Source of the DNA: Zygnema circumcarinatum
Lineage: Eukaryota; Streptophyta; Zygnematophyceae; Zygnematales; Zygnemataceae
Assembly: GCA_037447605.1 (NCBI GenBank)
Contig: CM074820.1
Location: forward strand, 561,354-582,563
Direction: 5' to 3'
Length of the DNA: 21,210 nt
The notes beneath the pieces were generated by a model. It worked only from the letters and a program-made list of their open reading frames with translations. It was not told the origin of the DNA and searched no databases. This document shows, in pieces, positions 1 to 10,256 of the stretch (its first letter is position 1; each line of letters opens with the position of its first letter). Both the position numbers and the translations under genes were made by a program.

Positions 1-1463
1 CTTCTCTATTTCCCTCCCTTCCTTTCTCCCTCTTCCCCTTCCCTTCCTCTTTCCTCCCCCTCAAGCTCCTCCTCTCCTTTCCTTTTCCTCCCCTTCCTTT
101 CCCATCCCCTTCCTTTCCCCGTATTCCCCCTCTTTCTTCTCTCCCCTTTCTCTTCTTTTCCTCGTCCTTCTCTTTCCCTCCCTTCTTTCCCTTCCCTTTT
201 TCCTCCCCCGCCTCTCCCTTTTCTTTCCTCCCCTCTTCCTCTACCCCCTTCCCTTCCATCCCCTTCCCTTATCCTTTTCCTCTTTCCTTCTTTTCCATAC
301 CTCTTTATTCCTCTCGGCCATTCCTTTCCTTTCCTCTCTCCTCCCCTTCCCCGCCCCTTCCCTTTCTCTTCCCTACTCCTTCCTCCCCTTTCTCCTCCCC
401 CACCCGCCCCTTCCTCATCCATTCCCTTCTCCTTCGTCATGCCTCATTACCTCTCGTTCCCCTTCCCTTCCCACCCCCTTGCCTCATTATCCGCCGGGGT
501 TTTCCCCTCCCCTCGGCCCTGCTCTTCCCTCTTTCCTTCTTTCCCTCCTGCCGCCGCCTGTGCCTCTCCCCCGGTTCCTTGTGATCATCAGGAAATTGTT
601 TTGGTCGTGGTGCGGGTTTGTCCTCGGCATATGCGCTAAGCGTGCGTCCTCTTCGCCCTTCCTTCCCATTGTCGCATCTTCTACCTCCCTTCTTCTACCC
701 GCCACCGCCACCCTCGGGTCTACTTTTGCATGTTGGGCCTAGTCCGGCTGCTTGGGCGTATGCTCGGTCTTTAGATGTCCTTGGGTCGTTTTTTGTTGGG
801 TCCCGTCGTCCTCGTCTTTACGCTCGTATCCCACGGGCTTTGCGGGTTTGTGTTCGTGATGCTTTGCGCTTGCCTCTTGCTCGCCTTCATGTGGTGATCC
901 ATCGATGTTGCCGCATGGCATGTCCTTCTTCTTTTTCCCCCTTTGGTTTTAATTTTGCCCCTCGCGGAAATGCCACTGTCACATGCAGGACCCGGCCGGC
1001 TTATGCCTCGCTTTTTGGGTGGGGACGGGAGCTGCAAAAGCCGAAGCACGCCACGCATTCGCGTTCCCCGGGCCGGGCGCTCGCCGCCACCGCCTCGCCT
1101 CCCCTTTCGACGCCCGCCGGCTATCGCCGGGCGCTTCAGTTAGGGGCCGGCGCGGGAGTTGTCTCGCCGCCGCGCTTCGACCCTTTTACCGCCTCGCCAA
1201 CAACAACGCATATTTTCTTTGATCGCTTCGACTCTCCATCCGATGTTTCGCGATGTCCCTTCCTTCATCGACACTTTTGAGCCTGCTGCACTCGCTTGTG
1301 CTTTGATCGTAGCCGCCATTCGGCGCTTACCGCCCTCATTTGTCTCAAGTAGGGGCCTCGCATGTGGTTTATGAGTTGCCGGTGATGCGTTTCTTTCTCT
1401 GCACTAATCGTGATAGTGGGTTTGGCTTTGCTTTTTCAAATTTTGCTTTGTGCTCATATCAGC
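1..1463 (+). repeat. Left arm of a long inverted repeat, truncated by the window start
   Basis: This stretch is the diverged reverse complement of about 7532-8990. Matched anchors include positions 417-440 with 8557-8580, 120-127 with 8861-8868, 724-840 with about 8155-8270, and 1416-1420 with 7566-7570, so paired coordinates sum to roughly 8986-8997. By eye the central part (about 560-1000) is the best conserved, and the inner end (1240-1460) is looser, with small indels. The first 480 bases are almost pure C and T; the rest is GC-rich with no conserved reading frame. The open frame at 618-1280 is broken in the other arm, so I do not call a gene. It could be a long terminal inverted repeat of a DNA element, or one of two copies of an unclassified repeat that landed in opposite orientation. 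The inverted pairing is directly visible; the element class is unknown. Confidence 0.85.
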
Positions 1464-2401
1464 TGGCTGGAGCTGCGGGTCTCGCCAAGCTCTCCCGGCA
1501 GCTACCTTATGCGTGTCGCCTCCATTGGAACTCCGCTCCAATCGATGAAGACATTATCTTCACTTTCTCTCACTCTATCTCACTTCACTACAGCCCATAA
1601 CTCACACGAACACAGAGATGAGCACAAATGAAATCACACACGCAGAAAGTTGTAGAGAAAGCTCATTTAAAACTCCTTTATAATAAGAATGTCACCCACA
1701 TGAAGTTCCTCACTAGCTACTTCCTTACTACTACTCATGCTGTGGCGTACCCCAAAGAACACAAGCGTGCAATGTAGTAAGTCACGGGAATACAAGAAAT
1801 TAACGCGGGTTATCCTACATAAACAGTTAAACCATATATACCCATGGCCGTGTTACGTGATCTTCCTTGTTAACCGATGTCACGCCACGCCGCCATGCGC
1901 GCTCGCCAGCCTGTGCATGTTGCCAACAGCTTCAAAGATGCGCTCTTCAGAGATTCCATTTACGCTTTCACTCTGGGCTGGCCGTCTGCATAGCCTGCCA
2001 TCCGAAGCTCGTTGTCCGCCCGCTGCTGACCTTTCCGCCGCCTGCCCCAGATAAGCCTGCCGGGCTGCCCGCTACAAGATAGCTCGATTCTCCGGCAAGG
2101 CCGCATTAATATCACACCGCTAAAATCTCCGGCTGCCGTGATTTCCGCTGCTCACATACGCTCCACGCACGCCGACTCGTCCCCGGCAGCCGACCGCCGA
2201 AACGCGATCGCGACTAGTGGCTCCACGCCGTTTCACATTATCACCCACATCCCTCCAGTGCTGCGACGGGCCAATCACATTTGGCCCGACCATATATTCT
2301 GCATGTCTTGCTTCAGCGCATCTCATGTTTCCCAACTGAGACTGACAACAATGTTAAAATAACCCATACTATGCTCCAACTATAGCACACTAACACTAAC
2401 A
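1464..2401 (-). repeat. Candidate 3' LTR of the copia element
   Basis: On the minus strand the sequence after the RNase H remnant passes through a purine-rich stretch (complement of 2402-2416) and then begins TGTTAGTG, a usual TG start for an LTR. The lower end is placed where similarity between the two inverted arms stops (after TCATATCAGC at 1454-1463); the plus strand then reads TGGCTGG. A minus-strand TATAAAGG (complement of 1675-1682) could be the LTR TATA box. The implied length of about 940 bp is long but possible for a copia element. Both boundaries are inferred, because no second LTR copy exists in the window to compare with. Confidence 0.4.
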
Positions 2402-2539
2402 ATCCCCTCGGGGACTCGGGGCTCCTCATGGGCTCCCAAATTCCTCCAATGAAGTCCGCTATTCACTGCAGCGCCTCCCTAACTCCCTTTAGTCATATCC
2501 ACCGCTTCCTTCGTCCCCATCACTCTAACTTACCACAAT

Positions 2540-3090
2540 CATCCCTCCTCTACCAATTCTCGCACATAGTGGTATTGCACTCTTATGTGCTTTGTCCTCT
2601 TATGAAACACAGGGTTTTCAAGAAGAGCTATGGACGACTGATTATCCGTGAACAAAGTCAAGGGACGTTGTGGCCTCTACACTCATCAAAGAAATGTCGA
2701 ACCAAACTCCTCCTTCGGGCCATGCATATTCCCATTGCATCAGCTTTCTCGTGCTGCATAACGAACCGGTCTCGTAGCTCGAAAGCCCATGAGATCGCTT
2801 CCTCCTCGCGTTTCACAGTAAACAACCGAGGTCGATCGCGATGTCCACGCTACCTCCCCGCCGAGTCGGGCGCACTGGCGACTCGCTCGCCCTCTCTTCG
2901 TAACGTGAGTCCGCATCTGTCCTCGTGACAACTCAAAGATTCTCGCTTTACGTGCCTCCCACGCCAGACCGGATTCTCCATTAACCGACCAGCGGTGCTC
3001 GCTAACTCGCCAGTCCGTCGAAAATTCACAGGTACATTAAACTTCCGGAGCAAGAGATTCAGACGTGCACTCCAGAGCATGCGCCAACCT
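2540..3090 (-). pseudogene. Copia RNase H remnant
   Basis: The clearest part lies at about 2550-2650 on the minus strand, where the translation contains ENPVFHKRTKHIRVQYHYVR, the conserved copia RNase H C-terminal block that follows the catalytic region. Upstream, around 2840-2880, GEVAWTSRSTSVVY corresponds to the usual 'VSWKSRLQPVVALSTTEAEY' region but has lost the STTEAEY signature. Several stops and frame changes separate the pieces. The domain directly follows the reverse transcriptase remnant, as expected in a copia pol. It is a fossil and cannot encode an active enzyme. Confidence 0.75.
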
Positions 3091-3099
3091 TACGCTGGC

Positions 3100-3970
3100 C
3101 CCGCCGCGTGGCTCCATATCCTTCGACAATCTCGCGCTGATCTCCACCGGGCTGGTGCACGGTCTGCACTCCTCCATATTGGATCTCGCAAGTACATCCG
3201 CGGCGTACTTCTTCTGACTTAGGAACAGACTTCCGTCTTGCCCCCTCTTCAGCTGTATCCCCAGGAGATACTGTGCCTCCCCTAGATCCGACATCTGGAA
3301 GTTAGCTTGCAAAAGCTTCTTCGTGATCATCGATTCTCTCAAGTGAGACTCACCATAATCTAGGTCATCCACGCAGATCCCAACGCATATGCATCTCCCT
3401 CCTCTGTCGACGGAATGATCCGGCCTCAAAGCGCCAAGAACTGCTGCTCCCCTAAGATCGCCAATCTTCTCCGCATTCGTGATCCTAGGTGCCCGCTTTC
3501 CAAACCGCATGCATTCTTCACTAAAGCATGACGATGCTCGCCTCGGGACAACTTTCCCTTCGGTCGCTTCCATGTAGATCTCCTCAGCGCAGATCTCCAT
3601 TTAAACGCCGTCTTGATATCTAGCCGATGGACATGCATCCTCGCCAGCTCGCGATCAAATTAGTGGGCACGCGAGGGAGCACCCTCACCACCGGGCGAAG
3701 TCTCCGCGGTAGTCGCATTCCGCATTTGGCTGTAGCCCCTTCGCCACCAGCCGCCAGCTTCTTTGTAACGTGTCGCATTCTCGGCCCGCTTCCGCCACCT
3801 CGAACACCCACTTGCATCCAATGGCTCTCCTTCCCTTCGGCAGCTTCTCCAGTCGCCACGTCCCGTTCTCTATCAGACTATTCCACTCGCTATCGATCGC
3901 TGCTCGCCACTTCGCTCCATCGACCCCATCGTGAGCCTCCTCGAAGGTTTGCGGCTCAGTAATCATGTAG
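3100..3970 (-). pseudogene. Copia reverse transcriptase remnant
   Basis: Minus-strand translation shows the family blocks in order: W.AAIDSEWNSLIENGTW and GCKWVFEV near 3860-3955, RLVAKGLQP near 3720-3745, MHVHRLDIKTAF near 3605-3638, EEIYME near 3570-3586, and GICVDDLDYG near 3360-3390, which is the catalytic YVDDL box with tyrosine replaced by cysteine but both aspartates kept. It continues with SDLGEAQYLLGIQ and SPVEISARL near 3110-3300. The first half and second half lie in different frames, with frameshifts near 3600-3690 and missing sequence between the LDIKTAF block and the VDDL box. The order and spacing are typical of plant copia pol. It is inactive because of the breaks. Confidence 0.9.
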
Positions 3971-4429
3971 CAGTGGGCAACTCCTGCGAGGTCAGCAGAG
4001 TCCGTAGGCACTCTCTCCTGCATCAGGTTAGTCTGCGACGGCCTGTATCGTTCAGGCCTCCTCACCACACGGGTGCTCCTCCGCGGTCCTTGCGTTCTCC
4101 CACTCCTCGAGTTGAAGAAAATTCCGGGAACAAATCCTCGGAGGGCATCCTGCCCTCATCGCCTCGCCATATCCAAGTCCCCACCGCCCCGCGCAAAGGT
4201 ACGCTTCAATCGAAGCCTTCCCTCATCCTGACAGTGAGTGTGTAGTGGGGCCGCTCCGCCGAGCCCGCCTGGCGCACTTCGGTTCGACTCATCGCTGGAC
4301 GTCGGTTGCTTCCAGGCCACCAAGGCCGTACAAGGCCGATCTCCCTCCAAAACTGACCGAGGTTTAACGCCTTCTCCTCACCGGGGTTCCACGCCCCTCA
4401 TACAATTCCAATCCCGCTTTGGGCCGGTC

Positions 4430-5110
4430 TCACTCTAGCCGTATCACCGCCCCCTTTCGCCCAATCGCTGGCAAGTTCCCTGAAGCTCGCGACTTCCTTT
4501 TGCTCGCTGGTTCCAACTCAGGGTGCGATCAAGTTCATGTTGTAGCCGGTAAATATCCTTCAACGCCGCTGGGTCAAACTTCCTTCTTCGTCTTCGCCGC
4601 ACTGCCGACCAAATACCGTCCGGCCAGTGGAAACCGCGGGCTTTCTCCCCACTCCACACCTCCTCGAACCCGTCCTTGAGCACGTAAGATGGGGCGTATC
4701 TATTCCTGGGCGTAAGCCGGCGTCATCACCGCCCCGCATGAAGCCGGTATGGGGAATTATCAAAGATGGTCCGCCATGTCCCCCTAACGCCCTATTTACC
4801 TCTTCTGTACCCATTACTTTGAGGGAGTGAGCGTAAAATTCTCATGCCTAATTACCGAGGTACTCACGTAATCCCTTCGACTCTTGAACTCCCTCCGTCT
4901 CTGAGCTGCCAGAAGTCTTCGCTGGCCCCGCCCATCTGAAGTTCGCCAATCTCCGGCTCAAAAGCCTGCACTTGTTCTGAGAATTTTTACCCAAATTTTC
5001 CTAAAAATCGGTAAAAGTGACGGCAATCGAAGCCCACTCGCGTCGGGTGTCACGGGCCACAAAGTGTCGGTGTGAACCACAACTCCGCCTCGCGATGGTA
5101 TTTCCTCTCC
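4430..5110 (-). pseudogene. Copia integrase remnant
   Basis: Minus-strand fragments follow the copia integrase core and its C-terminal region. VVHTDTLWPVTP near 5050-5085 matches the 'HTDxxGP' start of the core, where the first catalytic aspartate sits. RRREFKSR near 4880-4900 matches the 'NGGEF' region holding the catalytic glutamate. NRALG near 4790, followed by RNRYAPSYVLKDGFEEVWSG near 4640-4710, matches the 'ERxNRT ... TPYELWxGxKP' segment. FGRQCGEDEEG and KFDP near 4570-4610 match the 'FG ... KLDP' block. Each piece sits in a different frame, so at least four frameshifts are present. It lies immediately upstream of the reverse transcriptase remnant in the element's own direction. Inactive. 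Confidence 0.75.
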
Positions 5111-7531
5111 GGCCCGCTAACGTTTCCCGGCAGGTGCAGGTATAGAGAGCAAACTCACAAAGAGAGAGCAACCATTGAACTCGCTACGGGCGCAGGCCAT
5201 CAAACGCATACGTGATAAAGGCAAATGCGGAACCACGGCGACCGGCCACAGCCGGCAACACAATAAAACGTAAGCGTGAGCGAAAACTACGCTTAGGCAC
5301 AACAACGCCAGCCCCTGTGTTGTACCGGCGTCACCGGCGCTGGTGCACGCCGCGAAAGAGGGAGCCGCCGCGGAAGTCCACCAACACGTCACCAACAATC
5401 GGCAGCGACGCCAAGAAGCGTAGGTTGTGCAACGCCGGCGGGCGACGTGGAAATACGCTGTCGCATAAAAGGTAGCCAAGACGCCGAGGAGGGCTTCCGG
5501 GCCGCGATCTAAAGCAGTCACGGGCGACCGGGCGGCGAAGGTATCCAAACGGCGCCGAGGCGTACCAAAATCTCACAAATTTCATAGAACAAACTCGCCG
5601 GGTCGATCACGCTGAAGATACGCCGCACGCTCCGCGGCGGTCGCGATCAGCGCCAGCCCACGCCACGACATATGTGGCCGTGACGCGACAATAAATCGCG
5701 ACGCGGGTTGGACTGCCAACACAATATCCCCAAAATAATGCTGGCACCATCATCCATAAGAGCCAAATCGTATAACTCAAGGCCGCTAATGGTCACGGGC
5801 CGCGTGGGGACACCAGCGGCTTTGGCCCGCTGCATACAGTGAAGTAGCTTTTGAGCTACCGCAGCGAATCGATCAAGGCATTAAATATTAGGAACAAAAT
5901 GCTAAGCCGGGCCTCAAGGCTACACATCAAGTAGACGAACGCCTTCATGCGATCAATCGAATCACCACAAACACAACGCAGGAGAACCCCGCAATGGCGG
6001 ATTGGGAGCTCGAGACGGTCGCTACGCAGTCAAACCGCCTCGGGTCAAACGGCGGTGGAAAAATATCGGGTAATACCCAACCAAGCCCCAAACCGTGACC
6101 AAGACAAATAGCCAAAGCTCGGAAAGACGCCGCAACATCAAGTGAAGAGCCGCACAAGGGTAGTAGAACTCAGCAAAGAACAACCTCATCACCAAAGTGA
6201 GTCGACACGCTGAATGTGACTTACCTGCTAGTTTAAACAAACAAGACGAGCCCGAAAGACTAGCCAGGAAAGCTGAAAACTACGGGCGCCACGCGACGCA
6301 ACCTCAAACGGAAGATCACCCATCATCAACATTTGTTTACAACAGATCAAAGAACGACGATCGCCTACAATAAACGCTGGGCCGTGGCTAGGAGCAACGG
6401 TACCCCCAACTACCCAAAAACGCGTGGGCGCGCCACACGACACCTGGATGCAGCCTCTAAACCGCCACTTAAATAGGAGCGTAGGCTTGGCGTGACGCAG
6501 TAAGCGACCGTCGACATCGAAAATACTCGTGACCCAAAAGGCGACATATACGTAAAACAAACGCTATCAAAAGATCGCAATGACTCGCGAGTTGTGGTTA
6601 GAGTGAGAGCCATAAAGGTAATACTCTGACGCAAAGCAAAACAACGAAAAGTTAAAGAAAAGCCACCCGAGGATCTCGAAGATGCGGTGCTCATCGACCG
6701 AGACGATCCTCAACCAAAGATCATCAACAAAACGACAACATAAGATGCAACGCCGAAGTGGCGTTCTTAAAACACGGTCACTACAATTCCATCAAAGACA
6801 AATTCGATACCACAAGTGGAAATGGGGCGGGTAGGCGGATACCAACCGAGACCAAGCAAAACACTTCGACAAATTTACTCATTAAACGCGATAGCCGCTA
6901 ATCGAAAGTAAAGAAAATCAAGAACGCGTAACGACTGGGTCAAGAAAATAACGATACGTAGTATCACCGGCCGCCATCGATGGAAAAAGTACCGAAAGTT
7001 CGTGTCGAAGCTCGAAAGACGAACGGCGCCAAAGCCAACAAAGGACCGCTTAAAGGGTCGCCTTCTTCATGGGTCCCGTCGCAGACTCCCGCGTCGCCAT
7101 AATTCTACCCCCCGTGACGACGCTAAGAGAAAAGGAAATGGCTCGAACGAGAATAAAATGTGCTAAAAAGGAAAAGGGACGCGAATCGCGCAGGGGCCTC
7201 TCGTGACCGCTTAAAAAACTTTCATGACGATCCAATCGTATTAAAAGCATTTGTCACATCAACCTCGCAGAAACAACCCAATCGTGTATGGCGATCCAAC
7301 GCCGCATCTAACGCCATTTAACTACTTGCCTCACCCCTGTGGGTCGCCACACCAAATCGTAGTGGAAAAATGATCCCGAAGCCCCTCAGAATTGAAAACA
7401 CATAGCCGTTTGAACTACAAGTGAGCATACAAACCTCCCTACGGCTATGGGCTTAACTCCCCGCTCGCGCGGCAACCAAACGAGCCGACGTAGTTGAACA
7501 TGACTCACGGATCTAGGAACACGCACTCGCT
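5111..7531. other. Gene-free interior of the repeat region, unclassified
   Basis: No protein family is recognisable on either strand and no open frame exceeds about 145 codons. The first 450 bases may be the heavily eroded gag-pre-integrase and protease part of the minus-strand copia element, but the matches are too weak to call. From about 5150 onward the plus strand is rich in A and poor in T, while remaining rich in CG dinucleotides, quite unlike the C-rich stretch 2400-4800. I looked for a 5' LTR matching 1464-2401 and for a tRNA primer-binding motif and saw neither. No tandem repeats stand out. Confidence 0.5.
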
Positions 7532-8990
7532 GATATGACACAAGCAAGCTGAAAGCAAACCAAAACCCACTATCCCCGTGTCCGAGAAAACACATCACGA
7601 AGAACTCATAAAACTATGCCCTCAAGGCCCCCTCAAACGGGAGCGCAGCAGTTTCCTAATGAAAGCGCACGACAAGCACAAACGAAGTCGGCTGTGCTCA
7701 AAAGTGTCGATGGCGAAGTGGACATCTCAAGCAGCGCATCCGGATGGAGAGAGTCCGGGCGCATCCAAAGTGTCGTTGTTGGCCGGGGCGGGCGTAAAGG
7801 GTCAAAGAGCGCGAGCAGCGCGAGACAACTCCCCGCATCGGCCTTTTTGAACTGCCCGACGATGTCGAGCGGAGGCGTTCGAAAGGGAGGGCGGGCGAGT
7901 GGCGGCGGACGCCGACAAGGCACGAATGCGATCAGCGTGCTCGGCCTGCAAAAGCTCCCAATCCCCACCCAAAAAACGAAGACATCGCCGACGGGTCTCG
8001 CGAACGGCGCTGGCCCCACCACGAGGGGGCAAAATTAAAACCCAAAGGGGAAAAAGAAGAAGGGACATGCTATGCAAAGAACATCCGACATGGATCACAC
8101 GCTAAAGACGAAAGCAAGAGGCAAAACGCAGCATCAATAACACAAACACCAAATGCCCGTGGGATACGAGCTTAAAGACGAGGACGACGGGACCCAACAA
8201 AAAACGACCCAAGGACATCTAAAGACCGAGCATACGCCCAAGCAGCCGGACTAGGTCCAACATGCAAAGTAGACCCAGGGGTGGCAGTGACGGGTAGAGA
8301 AGAAGAGGGAGTAGAAGAAGGGTCGACAATGAGGAGGACGAAGAGGGACACGCGCCAAGATATGCCGACAAACCCAAGACTCGAATTTCAAAACAATTTC
8401 CACACGATCACAAGGAACCCGGGGAGAGGCCCGGGCGAAAGCAAATGGAGGGGAAGAAGGAAGAGGGGAAGAACGGACTGGCGGGGGAAGAGCAACAGCA
8501 GATGACAAGGCAAGGGGGGGGAAGGGGAAGGGGAACGAGAGGAGCGACGAAGAGCCATGACGAAGGAGAAGGGAATGGATGAGGGAAGGGAAGCGGGTGG
8601 GCGGGGAGGAGAAAGGGGAAGGAAGGGTAGGGAAGAGAAGGGACGGGAGGGGAAAGGGAGGGGGGGGAAGAGCGGGGAGTAGCGAGAGGAAGAAGGGGAC
8701 GGAAAAGAAGGGAAGGGTGCGATATGGAAGGGGATGGAAGGGAAGGTAGGAGGAAGGGAGGGAAAGAAAGGGAGAGGAGGCGAGGGGGGGGAGGAAAGGG
8801 AAGGGAAGAGGAGGGAAGAGAAGGGACAGGAAAGAGAAGAGAGAAGGGAGAAGAAAGGGGGGAATACGGGAAAGGAAGGGGATGGGAAAGGAAAGGAGGA
8901 GGGAAAAGAAAGGAGAGGAGGCAGGTTCCAGGAGGAAAGAGGGAAGGGAAGGGAAGGGAGAAGGGAAAGGAAAGGAGGAGGGAAAGGAAA
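7532..8990 (-). repeat. Right arm of the long inverted repeat
   Basis: This is the reverse complement counterpart of 1-1463. The plus strand here is G- and A-rich in its outer half (8500-8990), the complement of the CT-rich outer half of the left arm. Small marker words align at conserved offsets, such as GGAATACG at 8861-8868 with CGTATTCC at 120-127. The inner limit is at the shared GCTGATATGA near 7532-7541; inward of that the two sides have nothing in common. The outer limit given is only where the window start ends the comparison: the arm probably runs on toward about 9650. Long frames on either strand here are low-complexity and broken relative to the left arm. Confidence 0.85.
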
Positions 8991-9084
8991 GGAGGAGGGA
9001 AAGGAAAGGAGGAGGGAAAGGAAAGGAGGAGGGAAAGGAAAGGAGGAGGGAAAGGAAAGGAGGAGGGAAAGGAAAGGAGAGGAG
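8966..9084 (+). repeat. 17-bp tandem repeat, 7 copies
   Basis: The unit AAAGGAAAGGAGGAGGG begins at 8966 and recurs at 8983, 9000, 9017, 9034, 9051 and 9068 with hardly any variation, far more uniform than the irregular GA-rich sequence around it. Seventeen is not a multiple of three, so all frames stay open and predict a spurious 17-residue peptide repeat. It lies at the very edge of the part of the arm that can be compared with the window start. Confidence 0.9.
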
Positions 9085-9660
9085 GAGAAACGGGAGGAAA
9101 GAGGAAGGAAGGAAGGAGAAAACAGCAGAAAAGGGTGGAAAGGGCATAAAAGGCGAGAGCAGCTCAAAAAGAAGAAGCACAAGGACGAAGAGACGCAAAG
9201 GGGGAGACAAAAGGGAAAACGCAACACAGCAAGACAAGCTACGGCAGAAAATGTCAGAAAACAAGGCGAGAAACGTTAGAACAGAAAAAACCGCAGCAAA
9301 ACAGCAGCAAAACAACCAAAAACAAAAAACAAAAAACGAAAAGAAGCACAAACAACAAAAACAGAGCAATGCAGCAAGACACGCGACAAGAAAACGCAAA
9401 GACAACGACAAGAGGCTGCCACGTGGCCGCGGCAGAGGCGGCGGCAGCAGGCGCAACGGTTACACGCGTTTGATACATACGGAGCTATAGGGAGGGCTTC
9501 CGGGGCCGTGCATCTCGAAGGAGCGATGGGCGCACTGGCGAAGGAAGACTTCCAACCGAGCATCAAGGCAGCCAAAAGTAGGGGAGCACTGTAGACAAAA
9601 AAGGTGTGAGAATAGAATTTTCCGTAACAAACTGCTTTAAGGTGACGCAAAAAACGACAA
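8990..9660. other. Outer extension of the right arm, no gene seen
   Basis: After the 17-bp array, 9085-9410 is A- and G-rich with many CAAAA and ACAAC words and almost no T; 9410-9480 is GC-rich with CGGCAG-type words, and 9480-9660 is ordinary mixed sequence. The partner of this stretch would lie before position 1, so whether it belongs to the inverted arm cannot be seen. The change in composition near 9590-9660 is a plausible outer edge of the repeat region, just before the promoter of the next gene. Confidence 0.4.
9418..9427. promoter_or_regulatory. Perfect palindromic G-box (GCCACGTGGC)
   Basis: The ten bases form a complete palindrome around CACGTG, the core bound by plant bZIP and bHLH factors. 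It lies about 830 bp before the F-box gene's start codon, inside the tail of the repeat arm, so a role in that gene is only a possibility. It is followed at once by GC-rich CGGCAG sequence. Confidence 0.4.
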
Positions 9661-9676
9661 ACTAGCGGTCATAAAT

Positions 9677-9705
9677 ATGTACGGAGGAGTGTACAGTCCG
9701 TACAT
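9677..9705. repeat. 9-bp perfect inverted repeat upstream of the F-box gene
   Basis: ATGTACGGA at 9677-9685 is matched exactly by TCCGTACAT at 9697-9705, with an 11-base spacer that itself contains GTGTACA. A TATA-like CATAAATA overlaps its left side (9670-9677). The position, about 55 bp before the GA-repeat tract thought to be leader, fits a core promoter with a dimer-binding site, but no transcription start can be proven. Confidence 0.4.
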
Positions 9706-9760
9706 TAAACAAACGGACACGCACTGCCGAGCTGGCATGGCCTACAGCTGGTGTGCTCAC

Positions 9761-10225
9761 AGGGAGAGGGAGAGGGAGAGGGGGGGAGGGAGAGAGCGAG
9801 AGTGAGAGGGGGACGGAGAGAGGGAGTGGGAGGGAGAGAGGGAGAGGGAGAGGGAGAGGGAGAGGGAGAGGGAGAGGGAGAGGAGAGGGAGAGGGAGAGG
9901 GAGAGAGAGGGAGGAGGGAGAGGGGGAGGGGGAGGGGGAGAGGGAGAGGGAGAGAGAGAGGGAGGAGAGGGAGAGGGAGAGAGTGGGAGAAGAGGGAGAG
10001 GGATGGTGAGGGAGGAGAGAGGAAGGCAGGACCAGTGAGGGTTAGGTATCGACGTAGAGGCAGAGGCGGGAAAGGGAGGAAGACGGGGAAAGTGGGAGGG
10101 GGTGCCCGAGGGTAGGGAGAGAGGATAGAGAGGGAGAAGGCGGAAGAGAGGAAGGGCATTGAAGGGGAAGGAGAGGGAGAGAGAGAGAGAGAGAGAGGAA
10201 GAGGGAGAGAAGGAGATAGAGAGAC
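9761..10225 (+). repeat. GGGAGA-type purine repeat, likely promoter or 5' leader
   Basis: About 460 bases are nearly pure G and A on the plus strand, with the hexamer GGGAGA dominating 9761-9995 and looser purine sequence with scattered T and C to 10225. It ends about 30 bp before the start codon of the F-box gene. GA-repeat tracts close to plant start codons are known binding places for BASIC PENTACYSTEINE (GAGA-binding) factors; that role here is inference. Long frames through this tract are artefacts of T-poor sequence. Confidence 0.85.
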
Positions 10226-10256
10226 TGAGGAAATTCAGAATTTGAACCTTGAACCA

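Larger units (their letters stand above)
1464..5550 (-). mobile_element. Decayed Ty1/copia-type LTR retrotransposon, minus strand
   Basis: Read on the minus strand (high to low coordinate) the remnants occur in copia order: integrase (about 5110-4430), a linker, reverse transcriptase (about 3970-3100), RNase H (about 3090-2540), a short purine-rich stretch next to 2402-2416, and a candidate LTR. That IN-RT-RH order separates copia from gypsy, where integrase follows RNase H. The linker at 4070-4430 carries the proline- and serine-rich sequence usual between the two domains, with fragments such as RRPERYRPS near 4060. Multiple frameshifts and stops interrupt every domain, so nothing functional is made. 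Protease and gag should lie above 5110; only very weak traces are visible there (for example LHNLRFLASLPI near 5415-5455, resembling the gag-pre-integrase region). No 5' LTR or tRNA primer site was found, so the upstream limit is a guess. Confidence 0.85.

Noticed and set aside
618-1280. 220-codon frame in the left arm
   Set aside because: The same stretch in the right arm has different frames with breaks, so no selection on a protein is apparent.
2138-2928. Plus-strand frames opposite the copia remnant
   Set aside because: They are shadows of the minus-strand element; only the minus strand shows conserved pol motifs.
8251-9456. 401-codon minus-strand open frame rich in Ser, Pro, Phe and Leu
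   Set aside because: It is the complement of GA-rich DNA in the repeat arm; no domain is visible, and the frame is not kept in the left arm.
9751-10115. Gly/Glu/Arg-rich frames before the F-box gene
   Set aside because: They are artefacts of the GGGAGA repeat, have no domain, and sit just upstream of a convincing start codon.
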